The notes under the pieces were generated by a model. That model worked only from the letters and a program-made list of their open reading frames with translations. It was not told the origin of the DNA and made no database searches. Made by a program: the position numbers and the translations under genes. Source: Shouchella patagoniensis (GTDB taxonomy: Bacteria; Bacillota; Bacilli; Bacillales; Bacillaceae_D). From it: a DNA stretch of 64,000 bases. The stretch spans positions 4,031,938-4,095,937 of the forward strand of contig NZ_KV917377.1 in assembly GCF_002019705.1 (NCBI RefSeq). Direction: 5' to 3'. Shown here one piece after another: positions 50,956 to 60,029 of the stretch (position 1 is its first letter; each line of letters starts with the position of its first letter).

Positions 50956-51294
50956 TTGAAGGTAAATCACTTAAACTTAACGGTTGATGATGTAGTGGCT
51001 GCGCGTGCTTTTTTGGAAACTTATTTTCGACTTAAATGTATTGGGAGTAGGGGCGACGGGTTTGCTGCTTTAATGGATGAGAATGGATTGGTTCTAACGT
51101 TGATGAAAGGGAAAAATGTCCATTACCCGCAAACATTCCATATTGGGTTTATGCAAGAAAATGAATCAAAGGTGGATGAATTAAATCTTCGATTGAAACA
51201 AGATGGGTTTAAAGTTGATCCGCCGCAACATGCGCATGGGTATACATTTTATGTGAATGCGCCAGGTGGGTTTGTAGTTGAAGTTCTTTGTTAA
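50956..51294 (+). CDS. VOC (glyoxalase/dioxygenase) superfamily protein
   Basis: 112 residues from a TTG at 50956, with GAGGTG 7 bases upstream; a GTG at 50947 lies on that site. One VOC module of two beta-alpha-beta-beta-beta units: NHLNLTVDDVVAARAFLETY at the start and FYVNAPGGFVVEVLC at the end. His near the N-terminus and Glu near the C-terminus can be metal ligands. Substrate unknown; such small VOC proteins include glyoxalase, fosfomycin and bleomycin resistance proteins. A hairpin at 51315-51335 follows without a T-run. Confidence 0.85.
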   Translation: MKVNHLNLTVDDVVAARAFLETYFRLKCIGSRGDGFAALMDENGLVLTLMKGKNVHYPQTFHIGFMQENESKVDELNLRLKQDGFKVDPPQHAHGYTFYVNAPGGFVVEVLC

Positions 51295-51385
51295 TCATTT
51301 AAGTATAAATAAACCCTGACACACTAGATGTCAGGATTACTGCGCTATGCTTTAGAAAGTCGAGAGGGAAGGAAGTTAGGTTCAT

Positions 51386-52273
51386 ATGAAATTAGCGCGG
51401 TTACTTGGCATTACGATGGAGCTGTTGACGAAAAGAAGAGTAACTGCCACTGATTTAGCAGCCCGTTTTGAAGTGTCGATACGAACGATTTATCGTGATA
51501 TTGAATTGATTAATCAGGCAGGTGTTCCAGTCGCCTCATTTTCTGGTGCAGACGGTGGTTTTGAATTGATGAATGGCTTCTTCTTAACAAAACAAACGTT
51601 CTCTCTCGACGATCTCCTGCTTATTTATTCTTTATTAAAAGGGGTGGACACGGCATTTGGTAGTGGACTTGCGAATAAGTTGAGTGCACTGCAACCAGCG
51701 CTTCAGAGCGAGGAATTACAGAAAAAAGTGGTTATGGAACTCGGGGGATATGATGAAGAGAGAGGTGTCATAAGGAATGTATTGCAAGCCGTTCAACAGA
51801 AGAAGCGAGTCGAATTCTCTTATACTGACGCTCTAAATTATGAATCACACCGAAAAGTGGAGCCGTTGCATTTGTTATGGGAAAAGGGTGTTTGGTATGT
51901 GGAGTGCTATTGTTTAAAGCGGTCATCGGCGCGCATCTTTCGTGTGTCGAGAATGAGAAACCTCCAAGTACTTGAGGAAACTTTTGTTTCGAACCCAGTG
52001 ACGCCCAAAAGTGCAAGCGAGGAAAACGAAGAAATTCATACTCTGTTACGGTTTAACACATCTGTAAAACAGAGGGTTTCGGAACAGTTCAAAGAAGCAT
52101 GGTTTCAGAACGGAGAGAATATCACTGTAAACACGGTATTCTACACATGGAGTTATGCGATCTCGGTCGTGCTTAGTTATGGCGCAATGGTCGAAGTTGT
52201 TTATCCAAAGGAATTACGAGAAAAAGTAATGCGGGAGGTAGTGGCGGTTCAACAAATGTATAAAAAGGGGTGA
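51386..52273 (+). CDS. HTH-11/WYL domain transcriptional regulator (YafY type)
   Basis: 295 residues. N-terminal winged helix RVTATDLAARFEVSIRTIYR, then a linker, then the WYL domain (about 140-215) with RVEFSYTD, KVEPLHLLWEKGVWYVECYC and ARIFRVSRMRNL, followed by the C-terminal WCX part. WYL domains bind nucleotides or nucleic acid and these proteins often regulate neighbouring genes. The next gene, an NmrA-type oxidoreductase that starts 6 bases later, is broken, so its original target may be lost. Confidence 0.9.
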   Translation: MKLARLLGITMELLTKRRVTATDLAARFEVSIRTIYRDIELINQAGVPVASFSGADGGFELMNGFFLTKQTFSLDDLLLIYSLLKGVDTAFGSGLANKLSALQPALQSEELQKKVVMELGGYDEERGVIRNVLQAVQQKKRVEFSYTDALNYESHRKVEPLHLLWEKGVWYVECYCLKRSSARIFRVSRMRNLQVLEETFVSNPVTPKSASEENEEIHTLLRFNTSVKQRVSEQFKEAWFQNGENITVNTVFYTWSYAISVVLSYGAMVEVVYPKELREKVMREVVAVQQMYKKG

Positions 52274-52278
52274 GGTAA

Positions 52279-53107
52279 GTGAGAATTGTCGTTGCAGGAG
52301 CAACAGGAACTGTTGGAAGGCATGTCGTTAATTAGCTAGTCAAAAAGAGTGTAAACGTCCGAGCGCTTTCACGCAACCCGGATAAAGCGAACTTGCCAAA
52401 TGCGGTTGAAGTGGTGAAAGGTGATTTAAATGATCCTGATACGAATCGGGCTCTTTGATCATGCGGAGGGGCTCTTCTTATTGAGTTCAAGTGATGAGTA
52501 TAATCCCGATTTAAAGACTGACCCAGGTATAATCAAACTAGCTGAAGAGGCTGGCATCAAACATGTGGCTGTGTTGGTTGGTTATAAAGAAGGGGAGATT
52601 GAACATAAACTAAAAGCGAGCAAAATGCAATGGACGCTGCTAAAGCCTGGTGAATTTATGGCGAATGCACTTGTTGATTGGCAAGATTCAATTCAAAACG
52701 ATGGGACTGTCCACAAGCCGTTTGGAGATGCGCGGAGCAGCAGGATCCATGAGGGGGATATCGCCGCTGTTGCTGTCACAGCATTAATGGAAGGTGGGCA
52801 TCATGGCAAGAGCTATCTGTTGACTGGTAAGGAGGTATTGTCGCGCAGAGAAGCGGTTCAAACCATTGGTGTTGTTTTGGGCAGATCGATTGCTTTTAAT
52901 GAGATGACTGAGCCAGAAGCAAGGTTGAATTGGGCAGCACAAGAATATGAAGAAGAGGATATTGATTCTTTGTTTTGATGGGGAAAAATCCGCCTAAAGA
53001 AGGAAGTGTGATTCTTCCTACAGTGGAGCAAATAACTGGTCGTCCCCCATCGATCATTTGCTCATTGGGAAGTGGAACACAAATCAAAATTTCAAAAAAT
53101 GTCTTAA
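52279..53107 (+). pseudogene. NmrA-type NAD(P)-binding oxidoreductase, multiply disrupted
   Basis: GTG at 52279 behind GGGGTGAGG begins V-R-I-V-V-A-G-A-T-G-T-V-G-R-H, the NAD(P) motif of atypical SDRs. Lesions: TAG at 52333-52335 (probably from CAG), a frameshift at about 52436-52460, TGA at 52976-52978, and a frameshift at the C5 tract 53044-53048. Stitched together the parts give a normal NmrA protein: VRALSRNPDKANLPNAVEVV, LFDHAEGLFLLSS, WTLLKPGEFMANALVDWQDS, then [11 protein letters not shown] and a C-terminus [17 protein letters not shown] ending in TAA at 53105. A 182-residue central piece (52430-52978) remains open but lacks the cofactor site. Confidence 0.85.
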
Positions 53108-53136
53108 ATAGAATTTGCATAATAGGGAGGTTCGGT

Positions 53137-54108
53137 ATGAACGAGAAAGCGATTGAAGCAAAAGGGCTTGTGAAAATTTTTGGAGATCATCGAGCAGTTG
53201 ATGGTGTTGATTTATCAATAGAAAAAGGAACCGTTTATGGCTTCCTAGGACCAAATGGTGCTGGAAAAACAACAACGATTCGGATGCTTGCGACGCTATT
53301 AAAGCCAGATGGTGGCGAGGCAAAAATCTTTGGCCACGACCTCAGTAAAGAAATGGATGCAGTACGTAGCCGCATTAGTTTAACTGGACAATATGCTTCA
53401 ATTGATGAGGACTTAACTGGGATTGAAAACTTAACGATGATTGGCAGGCTTATGGGTTATAAACGAAAACAAGCAAAAGCTCGGGCCGAAGAGTTGCTCC
53501 ATGCGTTTAACTTAGAAGAAGCGGCAAAAAAGCAAGTGAAAAATTATTCTGGCGGGATGAGACGACGAATTGATATAGCGGCTAGCATCGTCGTGACGCC
53601 TGAACTGCTTTTTCTCGACGAACCCACAACAGGACTTGATCCGCGTAGTCGTAACCAAGTATGGGACATTGTTAGAACGCTTGTGAACGCAGGAACAACA
53701 GTGCTGCTTACCACTCAATACTTAGAAGAGGCTGATCAGCTAGCAGACCGAATTGCTGTCATTAACCATGGGAAAATTATTGCGGAAGGCACAAGTAGTG
53801 AATTAAAAGCATCAGTTGGGACAAATACATTGCATATTACGTTACAAGATGAAAGTGCTCGTGAAAAAGCGCTTCAAGTTTTGGAGGAAAGTGGACATAT
53901 CGCGATCCATCCGGCAAAAGACGCTGCTTCCTTAATCGCACAAATAACGGATCCAACACTTGCTGCGGCGGCGCTTGGAAAATTGGCTGATGAACAGATT
54001 GCGGTTCGCACATTTGCGCTTGGACAGCCGAGCTTAGATGAAGTCTTTTTGACCCTTACAGGAGAAGAAGTCGTAAATGCAGAACAGAATGGAGAGAGAA
54101 GCGAATGA
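53137..54108 (+). CDS. ABC exporter ATP-binding protein, DrrA type
   Basis: 323 residues from the ATG at 53137 (TAGGGAGG upstream); the open frame reaches back to 52975 through the NmrA pseudogene, which is a chance fusion. Walker [17 protein letters not shown]-loop [10 protein letters not shown], signature [13 protein letters not shown], Walker [13 protein letters not shown], and the DrrA C-terminal domain with [14 protein letters not shown]. Powers export of a drug or lipid-like compound with the permease that overlaps it by 4 bases. Confidence 0.95.
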   Translation: MNEKAIEAKGLVKIFGDHRAVDGVDLSIEKGTVYGFLGPNGAGKTTTIRMLATLLKPDGGEAKIFGHDLSKEMDAVRSRISLTGQYASIDEDLTGIENLTMIGRLMGYKRKQAKARAEELLHAFNLEEAAKKQVKNYSGGMRRRIDIAASIVVTPELLFLDEPTTGLDPRSRNQVWDIVRTLVNAGTTVLLTTQYLEEADQLADRIAVINHGKIIAEGTSSELKASVGTNTLHITLQDESAREKALQVLEESGHIAIHPAKDAASLIAQITDPTLAAAALGKLADEQIAVRTFALGQPSLDEVFLTLTGEEVVNAEQNGERSE

Positions 54109-54944
54109 GTGAAGCGATTGAACGTGAGAAACCAGATCGGAACAACCAATTAGCAGAAGCGATTGCTAAAAGTGAGCGCCCTCCTCGTCCGAGCCCGCTT
54201 GCGGCAACAATGGCATTTGCCACACGGACGCTGCTTCGAATTAAACATATTCCAGAGCAGATGTTTGATGTGACTGTTTTTCCAATCATTTTTTTGCTAA
54301 TGTTTACGTATTTATTTGGTGGAGCGATTTCTGGTTCAACGGGTGAATATTTGCAGTTTTTGTTGCCTGGTATCCTCGTTATGACCGTTGCACAAATTAC
54401 GATGTACACGGGCCTTGATTTGAATAATGATATTCGAAAAGGCATCTTTGACCGTTTTCGGACCTTGCCAATCTGGCTACCTTCTGCACTCGTCGGATCA
54501 CTTCTTGTTGATACGGTTCGATACACAATGGCCTCGACGATTATGATTATTCTTGGTCTTATTCTTGGCTTCCGCCCTGAAGGTGGTTTTCTAGGTGTAG
54601 TTGCGGCAGTCGGGTTAATCTTGCTATTCTGCTTTAGCCTTTCTTGGATATGGACAACGCTTGGTCTCATTATGAGATCAGATAAATCATTAATGATGGT
54701 CAGTATGATGGTATTATTTCCACTTACGTTTGTCAGTAATGTGTTTGTAAATCCAGAAACGCTTCCCTCATTTCTAGAAGCCTTTGTAGATATCAATCCC
54801 ATTTCTCTGTTGGTGAATGCGGTTCGCGGATTGATGCATGGGTCTGTTACAGCAGGCGACATTGGTTGGGTATTCTTTGTATCAGCAATCATAACGATTA
54901 TCTTTGCTCCGCTTACGATGTATTTGTACAGGAATAAGAAATAA
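54105..54944 (+). CDS. ABC-2 type exporter permease, DrrB type
   Basis: 279 residues; the ATG overlaps the ATPase stop (ATGA). Six hydrophobic helices; N-terminal cytoplasmic tail to about 60, then [40 protein letters not shown] (the conserved coupling region), and [20 protein letters not shown] before the last helices. Forms the membrane channel of the DrrAB-like exporter. Ends at a terminator at 54953. Confidence 0.94.
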   Translation: MSEAIEREKPDRNNQLAEAIAKSERPPRPSPLAATMAFATRTLLRIKHIPEQMFDVTVFPIIFLLMFTYLFGGAISGSTGEYLQFLLPGILVMTVAQITMYTGLDLNNDIRKGIFDRFRTLPIWLPSALVGSLLVDTVRYTMASTIMIILGLILGFRPEGGFLGVVAAVGLILLFCFSLSWIWTTLGLIMRSDKSLMMVSMMVLFPLTFVSNVFVNPETLPSFLEAFVDINPISLLVNAVRGLMHGSVTAGDIGWVFFVSAIITIIFAPLTMYLYRNKK

Positions 54945-54952
54945 AGATAGAG

Positions 54953-54990
54953 ACACCTAGTGGATGACCGCTAGGTGTTTTGCGTTTTAA
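54953..54990 (+). terminator. Terminator of the DrrAB-type operon
   Basis: ACACCTAG / CTAGGTGT stem, 10-base loop, then TTTTGCGTTTT. Confidence 0.8.
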
Positions 54991-55150
54991 TAGAGGAAAA
55001 AAGGTGAGAATAACGAATTTCTTATAAATAGAGTGAAAGAGATGAAAAGCACTTGGTTCATGGAAAAACAGTGTTCGTAGATTAGCTAGTAGGAGATGCA
55101 AACGATCGAGGTTGGTTTATAGAGTTAAGTGCACTTCTGAATTCTGGGAT

Positions 55151-55178
55151 TTAACAATATTCAAATGAATGCTACACT
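55151..55178 (+). promoter_or_regulatory. Putative sigma-A promoter of the small membrane protein gene
   Basis: TTAACA, 16-base spacer, TACACT; 18 bases before the ATG. Confidence 0.45.
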
Positions 55179-55196
55179 AAATTTGAGGTGAGTGTA

Positions 55197-55421
55197 ATGA
55201 AACATTTTCCAAGACATAAAGTATACTTGATTAGTGCTTCTCTTTATTTAGCCTTAGCGGCTATTCTGTCACAAATGCTAACGAATCCTCGTGCAGCAAT
55301 CATTGTCTTTGGTGGTCTTGCTGTTCTTTATTTTGGTTTGGCGGTGTATTTATTGATCAAATCAAAACGGGAAAGTGGGTCAGAGCAAGAAAAAGAAAGG
55401 GATCGGCAGCGTGAACATTGA
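55197..55421 (+). CDS. Small two-helix membrane protein, 74 residues
   Basis: ATG at 55197, 5 bases after GAGGTGAG. Two membrane helices (about 8-25 and 32-53) and a highly charged C-terminal tail (KSKRESGSEQEKERDRQREH). Not recognised as a named family; similar short proteins are common in Bacillaceae. No operon partner. Confidence 0.7.
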   Translation: MKHFPRHKVYLISASLYLALAAILSQMLTNPRAAIIVFGGLAVLYFGLAVYLLIKSKRESGSEQEKERDRQREH

Positions 55422-55518
55422 TGTGAAACACTTGACGTTCGAATTGTATTAATAATCAATTTATAACGTTATGAGGCTAACAGTCTAGTCTAGATTGGAC
55501 ATTTGGAGGGGATTTCAA

Positions 55519-56832
55519 ATGGAAGTGAAAGACAAAACAAAAGTAGTACTTCAGGTAACTCCGGAACGGGCTCTTACAGATGAACAAGTTGCTATTCAAT
55601 TAACTGGCAGTGAGCCTGGGAGCATCATTACAATTATAGCCACGACGACCGATGACACTGGCCAGAAATTTGAATCACAAGCAACGTTTGAAGCAGACGA
55701 ACTAGGTGAAGTGGATCTTGTGAAACAGAAGCCAATAGAAGGGACGTATGCGGAAGCTGATGCAATGGGTTTGTTTTGGTCAATGGAACCCGTTCAAAGA
55801 GTAAATACAGGTTTTACGAAACATTCAGCTGTACCACAGACCGTTTACTTAACTGCATATGAAGAACGTAAAGCTCTTGCACATGCAAAAGTAGAGCGCT
55901 GTTTTTATCTAGATGATGTGACATCAATAGAGGTGGATGTTCGAGAACTAGTGGGACAGCTGTATCTCCCAAAAACAAAAACAAATTGCCCTGGGGTTAT
56001 CATCGTTGGTGGATCTGATGCGGCTGTACACGAACAAGCAGCGGCATTGCTTGCCTCAAATGGGTATGCAGCTCTTGCATTAGCTTATTATGCAGCGGAG
56101 GGATTACCAAAGGGAATTCAACGGATTCCATTAGAATATGTTGAAACGGCTTTACAATGGCTTGGAGAGCAAGACCAAGTTAATAAAGAAAAGCTTGGAA
56201 TCGTGGGTTTTTCAAGAGGATCGGAATTGGCATTACTTGCTGGAACTGTATTTCCACAATTAAAAGCAATTATTGCTGTTGCTCCCAGTGCACTCATGTT
56301 TTCAGGTAATAAAAACTTACAAATGATCAATGAGCCTGCTTGGACGTACAAAGGGGTAGAACTGCCATACTTTCTGCCGAAATCCAGTCCAAGAGAGTTC
56401 TTTCGTTTTCTTGGGAACTGGCTTACAGCGAAACCAATATCAAATTTGTCAGGTGCATATGCGGCATTAAATGACAAAGAGAAAGTAAATCAAACAATTA
56501 TTCCTGTTGAAAAAATACAGGGCAAAATGATGTTTATTTGTGGAGAAGATGATCAGCTTCAACCAGCCATCCATTTCTCAAAGATGTTAACAGATCGGTT
56601 GCGCGAACATGGGGATCAAAGAGAACCTTGCTTTGTAAGCTACAAAGACGCGGGTCATTTTTCTGCTTTTCCAGCAGCCCTGCCCTATTTGCCAACAACA
56701 CGATCGATCACAAATCGAGGAAAAATGACAATGACCTTTGGTGGTACAGCAAAGGGGAGCGCAAAGGCGGCAGAACATTCGTTTCGAGAAGTTTTGCTGT
56801 TTCTTAAAAAGACGTTTGAAAGTGAGTCTTAA
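55519..56832 (+). CDS. Acyl-CoA thioesterase / BAAT-type acyltransferase
   Basis: 437 residues from the ATG at 55519 (GGAGGGGATTT upstream). N-terminal Bile_Hydr_Trans beta domain (about 1-140: LQVTPERALTDEQVAIQLTG, MGLFWSMEPV) and C-terminal alpha/beta-hydrolase BAAT domain (about 155-435): GVIIVGGSDAAVHEQAA, nucleophile motif GFSRGSELALL, Asp in GEDDQLQPA, and His in YKDAGHFSAFP. Animal relatives hydrolyse acyl-CoA or conjugate acyl groups to amino acids; bacterial members are little studied. The Ser nucleophile favours hydrolysis. Followed directly by a broken kinase gene. Confidence 0.88.
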   Translation: MEVKDKTKVVLQVTPERALTDEQVAIQLTGSEPGSIITIIATTTDDTGQKFESQATFEADELGEVDLVKQKPIEGTYAEADAMGLFWSMEPVQRVNTGFTKHSAVPQTVYLTAYEERKALAHAKVERCFYLDDVTSIEVDVRELVGQLYLPKTKTNCPGVIIVGGSDAAVHEQAAALLASNGYAALALAYYAAEGLPKGIQRIPLEYVETALQWLGEQDQVNKEKLGIVGFSRGSELALLAGTVFPQLKAIIAVAPSALMFSGNKNLQMINEPAWTYKGVELPYFLPKSSPREFFRFLGNWLTAKPISNLSGAYAALNDKEKVNQTIIPVEKIQGKMMFICGEDDQLQPAIHFSKMLTDRLREHGDQREPCFVSYKDAGHFSAFPAALPYLPTTRSITNRGKMTMTFGGTAKGSAKAAEHSFREVLLFLKKTFESES

Positions 56833-56838
56833 TGAGAA

Positions 56839-57386
56839 ATGAAGAATAAATCAAGGAATAATCAAAAGAAGAAACCACTCGTTATTGCAATTGCGGCGGT
56901 TTCTGGAGGGGGGAAAACGCCCATCGCCAAAAAGCTTACTGATCGTTTAACAGAGGCCATAGTACTCCATTTTGATGAGTATAAAACAGAGGGGCCAAGT
57001 GACTTTGGTAAAAGGGACAAAACAAGGCCGATTATAATGAGTGGGACATCACGTCATTTATACGCGACGTTAAAAGAGTTGTAGAAAAAGGAGATTCCCA
57101 TTATCTCATTCTAGATTATCCATTCTCCTACTTGAACAACCAGTTGAAAAACGAAATCGATTTGTCGGTTTATATCGATACGCCGATTGATATTGCAATG
57201 GCAAGGCGTTTTATAAGGGAGGGAGGGGCTTCCGCAACAGAGTGTGAGCTCTATTTAAACGAGGGGAGAGCCGCTTATCAATTCATGCATAAACATGTGG
57301 AATGTGATGCTGATTTTTGCGTAGATGGTAAGCTTCCTGTGGATGTTATCGTATGTAAGCTTCTCACATTTATTTCTTATGTTTAA
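56839..57386 (+). pseudogene. P-loop nucleoside kinase-like gene, frameshifted
   Basis: The first frame (56839-57084) carries a Walker A loop AVSGGGKTPIAKKLTDRL and LHFDEYKTEGPSDFGK, then loses coding character. One frame over, from about 57015, NKADYNEWDITSFI, KRVVEKGDSHYLILDYPFSY and then LKNEIDLSVYIDTPIDIAMA and RRFIREGG continue a uridine-kinase-like protein to TAA at 57386. A one-base deletion at about 57010-57035 explains both halves; the restored protein would be about 182 residues. The ATG has a poor ribosome binding site, 7 bases after the thioesterase stop. Confidence 0.75.
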
Positions 57387-57510
57387 GCTCACTCAACAAA
57401 TTAAGTAGAACCTCGTTTTGCTTCATTATTTTCCGATTTTGTTTCTTAAGTTCACTAATGTATGATAAACAAATGATTAATAAGATACATATAATGATTA
57501 GAAAGAACAT
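57370..57510 (-). CDS. Small membrane-anchored coiled-coil protein, 46 residues
   Basis: ATG at 57510 behind GGAGGGTTAAT. One N-terminal membrane helix (MFFLIIICILLIICLSYI) followed by a charged helical tail (SELKKQNRKIMKQNEVLLNL...). Ends in TAA at 57370, overlapping the 3' end of the P-loop pseudogene on the other strand. Unrecognised; single-helix small proteins of this type are often regulators of membrane complexes. Confidence 0.6.
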   Translation of the reverse strand: MFFLIIICILLIICLSYISELKKQNRKIMKQNEVLLNLLSELKHKK

Positions 57511-57585
57511 ATTAACCCTCCTGCAAGTGGGACTTCATGCAATCCCAAATAATAAAGGATTGGAAGGGTTTTGACAATACGCTTG

Positions 57586-57827
57586 CTACATCGGCAAATA
57601 TCCTTTTGATAAGTAAATATAGATGATGACGGGAATGAAACTAAAGATGAGGAAAAGGTGGCACGGCACCAACACAAAAACCGTTTCTGTGCTTTGGCCG
57701 CAAGGATCAATCCGATAAAACCAAATGGAATAGATAACATGCCAACAGGTGCTTGAACATCAAATAGAAGATAAGGCACCCAAGAAGCGATACCAGCAAA
57801 TAAAAAGAAAAGTGACAAGATATACAA
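57586..57827 (-). pseudogene. Small membrane protein gene frameshifted in an A/T homopolymer
   Basis: TTG at 57827 behind GGAGGTGAT opens LYILSLFFLFAGIASWVPYL, then GMLSIPFGFIGLILAAKAQK and RF. At the run of five A (+ strand 57676-57680) the frame is lost; one frame over it continues as VLVPCHLFLIFSFIPVIIYI then YLSKGYLPM to TAG at 57586. A six-base run would restore an 80-residue protein with about three membrane helices. In the uncorrected frame translation runs on to 57498 with Cys/Ser-rich nonsense. Confidence 0.65.
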
Positions 57828-58085
57828 TTCATCACCTCCGTTATAAGTAGAGGGTTAATTGTACCATTCTAAAAATAGTGCCGTCTTTATAAGTGGAGAG
57901 TCTGAATACCCTTGTCCATAACCCTGTTAATTAGACATTATAAAAGAGTATGATGTGATGGCCTTTTCTCGAAATGCAATCGGGGGGAGGTCATTTGATT
58001 TGTTCTAGTCCTGTTCAAGACAGAGGAAACTGTGCAAATTCAAGCCGCGACGGATAAAGTTGCTTTAATCAATACCTCTGTTTCG
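57828..58085. other. Intergenic region with a coding-like remnant
   Basis: No intact gene. GGGGGGAGG at 57983-57991 precedes a TTG with 20 codons; in another frame 58016-58080 reads KTEETVQIQAATDKVALINT, a coding-like tail that could be the 3' end of a lost gene. Confidence 0.3.
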
Positions 58086-58734
58086 TTATTCTTCGACAGG
58101 GGTGTTGTGTCTCTGGGAGATTTTTTCGTACATGTTTAATGAAACCAAGTGCGTGTAGGCAGCAAGGGCGCTGACAGAGAAAAAGGGTATGGTACCTGGA
58201 TAAGATAGAAGCAAGTAAAAGATGATTAGAGAGCCGAAAAGTAATAAGGCCGTTCTGCCTAAGTGAGAAACACCAACAGACAAGGCGATTTTTAGGTGAC
58301 TCCAAATACTTGCTTCATAGTGTACAAAGACTGGAATGATGTGGACAAGTATGACGAGATAGAGTGCAATAAACACTACGATTAGCATGAGTAGAACAGT
58401 GCTAAACCAGTGCTGTATGGCAACAAGTAAGTAGAAATCGATATAAGAAGAATTGCGCCTATTACGACGATTATGAGACCAAGGAGATTTGCTTTTAAAA
58501 AATCCCCTTTGTATATTTGCCAAAAAGTAGGGAGGATTTTTAAGTCACGATCTCCTTGAAACCATTTTCGAACAATCGCATAAAGCGCTGTGGTACTGGC
58601 GAGATACCAAAAATGATTAGTCCCATGAACGTGAATGCAATCCAAAGCAGGTTGATGTACGCAAATACCATCATCCAACCAAGCCCGTTAAGTAATTTTT
58701 CAGCCCCTCCAACAGTTGGATCGATTGTTGACAT
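58086..58734 (-). pseudogene. YesL family (DUF624) membrane protein, two frameshifts
   Basis: Three overlapping frames together make one DUF624 protein: MSTIDPTVGGAEKLLNGLGW...FGIS (58734 to about 58610), TTALYAIVRKWFQGDRDLKI and KGDFLKANLLGLIIVVIGAI (to about 58440), and YLLVAIQHWFSTVLLMLIVV through NMYEKISQRHNTPVEE to the stop at 58086. DUF624 proteins have five or so membrane helices and the diagnostic tail A-L-Y-x-x-x-x-x-W; in B. subtilis yesL lies beside the rhamnogalacturonan importer and YesMN genes. Two frame changes disrupt it here. It is divergent from the collapsed arabinan operon. Confidence 0.85.
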
Positions 58735-58936
58735 CCTCTTTCATATGAAAATGATTTAACAGTTTTTAAATATCATTAAAATATAAATATTAATGATAAA
58801 CAAAAATATTATCAATGTTATAAGATGACTAATTAATAAGTTCAATCATTATTTAGCGGGATTTTCTAATTGTTATAAATGAAAAATCCTTTATAAATCA
58901 ATATATATAAATTTATTAGAAAAATTTAAATATAAT
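58735..58936. other. Very AT-rich intergenic region
   Basis: About 80-85% A+T with repeated TATTAATG-like strings (for example 58786-58793). No gene seen. It precedes a consensus promoter at 58937. Confidence 0.5.
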
Positions 58937-58965
58937 TTGACAGCTAATTAATCAATACATATAAT
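58937..58965 (+). promoter_or_regulatory. Perfect consensus sigma-A promoter
   Basis: TTGACA, 17-base spacer, TATAAT, both hexamers perfect, preceded by A/T tracts like an UP element. Downstream lie AATGTTAA (58967-58974) and ATTAATGTTAA (58993-59003), the latter overlapping the AAGGAGGG ribosome binding site. The 10-mer TTAATGTTAA also occurs inverted upstream of the ArsR-type gene at 62008-62017, so it may be that protein's operator. Confidence 0.75.
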
Positions 58966-59015
58966 AAATGTTAACTTATTAATGTATTTATTATTAATGT
59001 TAAGGAGGGAAATCT

Positions 59016-59391
59016 ATGAAACCTATGTCATCTCCTCATTATTCCGTGTATGAGTATGGGCGGGCTATGTACATCGCTTAAAGGGGAATGGAAGGATGAA
59101 GGAGAGGTTTTTAAGACCTCATATGAAAGCGTTAACAATGCAATTGATCCTCATATTGCTTTGAGCAAGGAGAGTATTCCTTATCTGGTCTATGGATCTT
59201 TCTTTGATGGGATCTATATGAGCGAGATTGACCAAAAGTCAGGTAAGTTAAAATCTTATGGTTGTGGGAAATGTATCGCTTGTCGGGAATTTGAATCGAA
59301 GGAAGGGGCTGTGGAAGGAGCGTTTATTCTATTCAACCGTCAACAAGATATGTATTACTTGTTTGTCTCTTATCCATCTTGGCTTTATTAA
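59016..59391 (+). pseudogene. GH43 arabinanase remnant
   Basis: ATG at 59016 behind AAGGAGGGAAATCT gives MKPMSSPHYSVYEYGRA and then a stop at 59079; the adjacent frame (from 59050) continues with SLKGEWKDEGEVFKTS, then NAIDPHIALSKESIPYLVYG, FFDGIYMSEID and GAFILFNRQQDMYYLFVSYP. This is the middle of a GH43 arabinanase (the N-A-I-D-P Asp and Y-L-V-Y-G-S-F core). The N-terminal catalytic Asp region and everything after LFVSYP are missing, and one frameshift is present. Confidence 0.75.
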
Positions 59392-60005
59392 CAGCTTGAC
59401 GATAGCTGCGCCTGTTATTGTGTTTGGTTCTTACAAGCCTAGCAGCATTTGTGTTTGAGAAAATGAAATTCCGGTTTAAACAAGGCATCTTTTTAGCGTT
59501 GCTTGCGACGATGATGATTCCATTCCCCGTGATTATGATTCCACAGTTCCTTGTGTTCTCACAAATTGGTTGGATTGATACATTGTTGCCCCTTATTGTG
59601 CCGGCTATGCTTGGGAATGTGTTTATGCTTTTCTTTTTTACGGCAATATTTGAATGGCGTTTCCGACGCATTGATTGAAGCAGCAACCATTGATGGAAGT
59701 AGTATGTTTGGAACGTATTGGCGCATTATTTTGCCAATTATCAAACCTGCTATTGCTGCCCAAGTTATCTTATGGTTTATGGGTGTGTGGAATGATTATT
59801 TGGGACCTCTCATTTATGTTTTCTCTCAACATAAAATGCCGATTCAGCTAATGATTGCTAATTTTAATGCGTATTACGCCATTCAAAATGATTTTCTCTT
59901 AATATGGCGGCATCGGTTGTAGCCATGTTGCCGATGATTATTGTTTTCGTCATCTTTCAGCGGCAAATTATTGAATCCGTTGCTATTACGGGGATAAAAG
60001 GTTAA
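59370..60005 (+). pseudogene. Sugar ABC permease (MalG type) remnant, fused to the GH43 remnant, three frameshifts
   Basis: Begins inside the protein at FINSLTIAAPVI, then changes frame near 59415 (LVLTSLAAFVFEKMKF, LATMMIPFPVIMIPQFLVFS, GWIDTLLPLIVPAM), near 59650 (GVSDALIEAATIDGSSMFGT, the EAA loop), and near 59900 (SLNMAASVVAMLPMIIVFVI then ITGIKG) to TAA at 60003. The N-terminal quarter is absent, and the break falls where the GH43 remnant ends, so a deletion joined the two genes and removed whatever lay between. It is 24 bases upstream of the intact GH43 gene. Confidence 0.85.
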
Positions 60006-60029
60006 TTAATGAAAAGGAGTGAAAGAGAA

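Noticed and set aside
52975-53136. In-frame N-terminal extension of the DrrA-type ATPase
   Set aside because: The extension is the tail of the broken NmrA gene; the ATPase has its own RBS (TAGGGAGG) and ATG at 53137.
54056-54892. Long minus-strand open frame (278 codons) opposite the ABC permease
   Set aside because: It mirrors the well-supported DrrB-type permease, is rich in Thr/Ile/Asn/Arg as expected for an antisense shadow, and has no domain or ribosome binding site.
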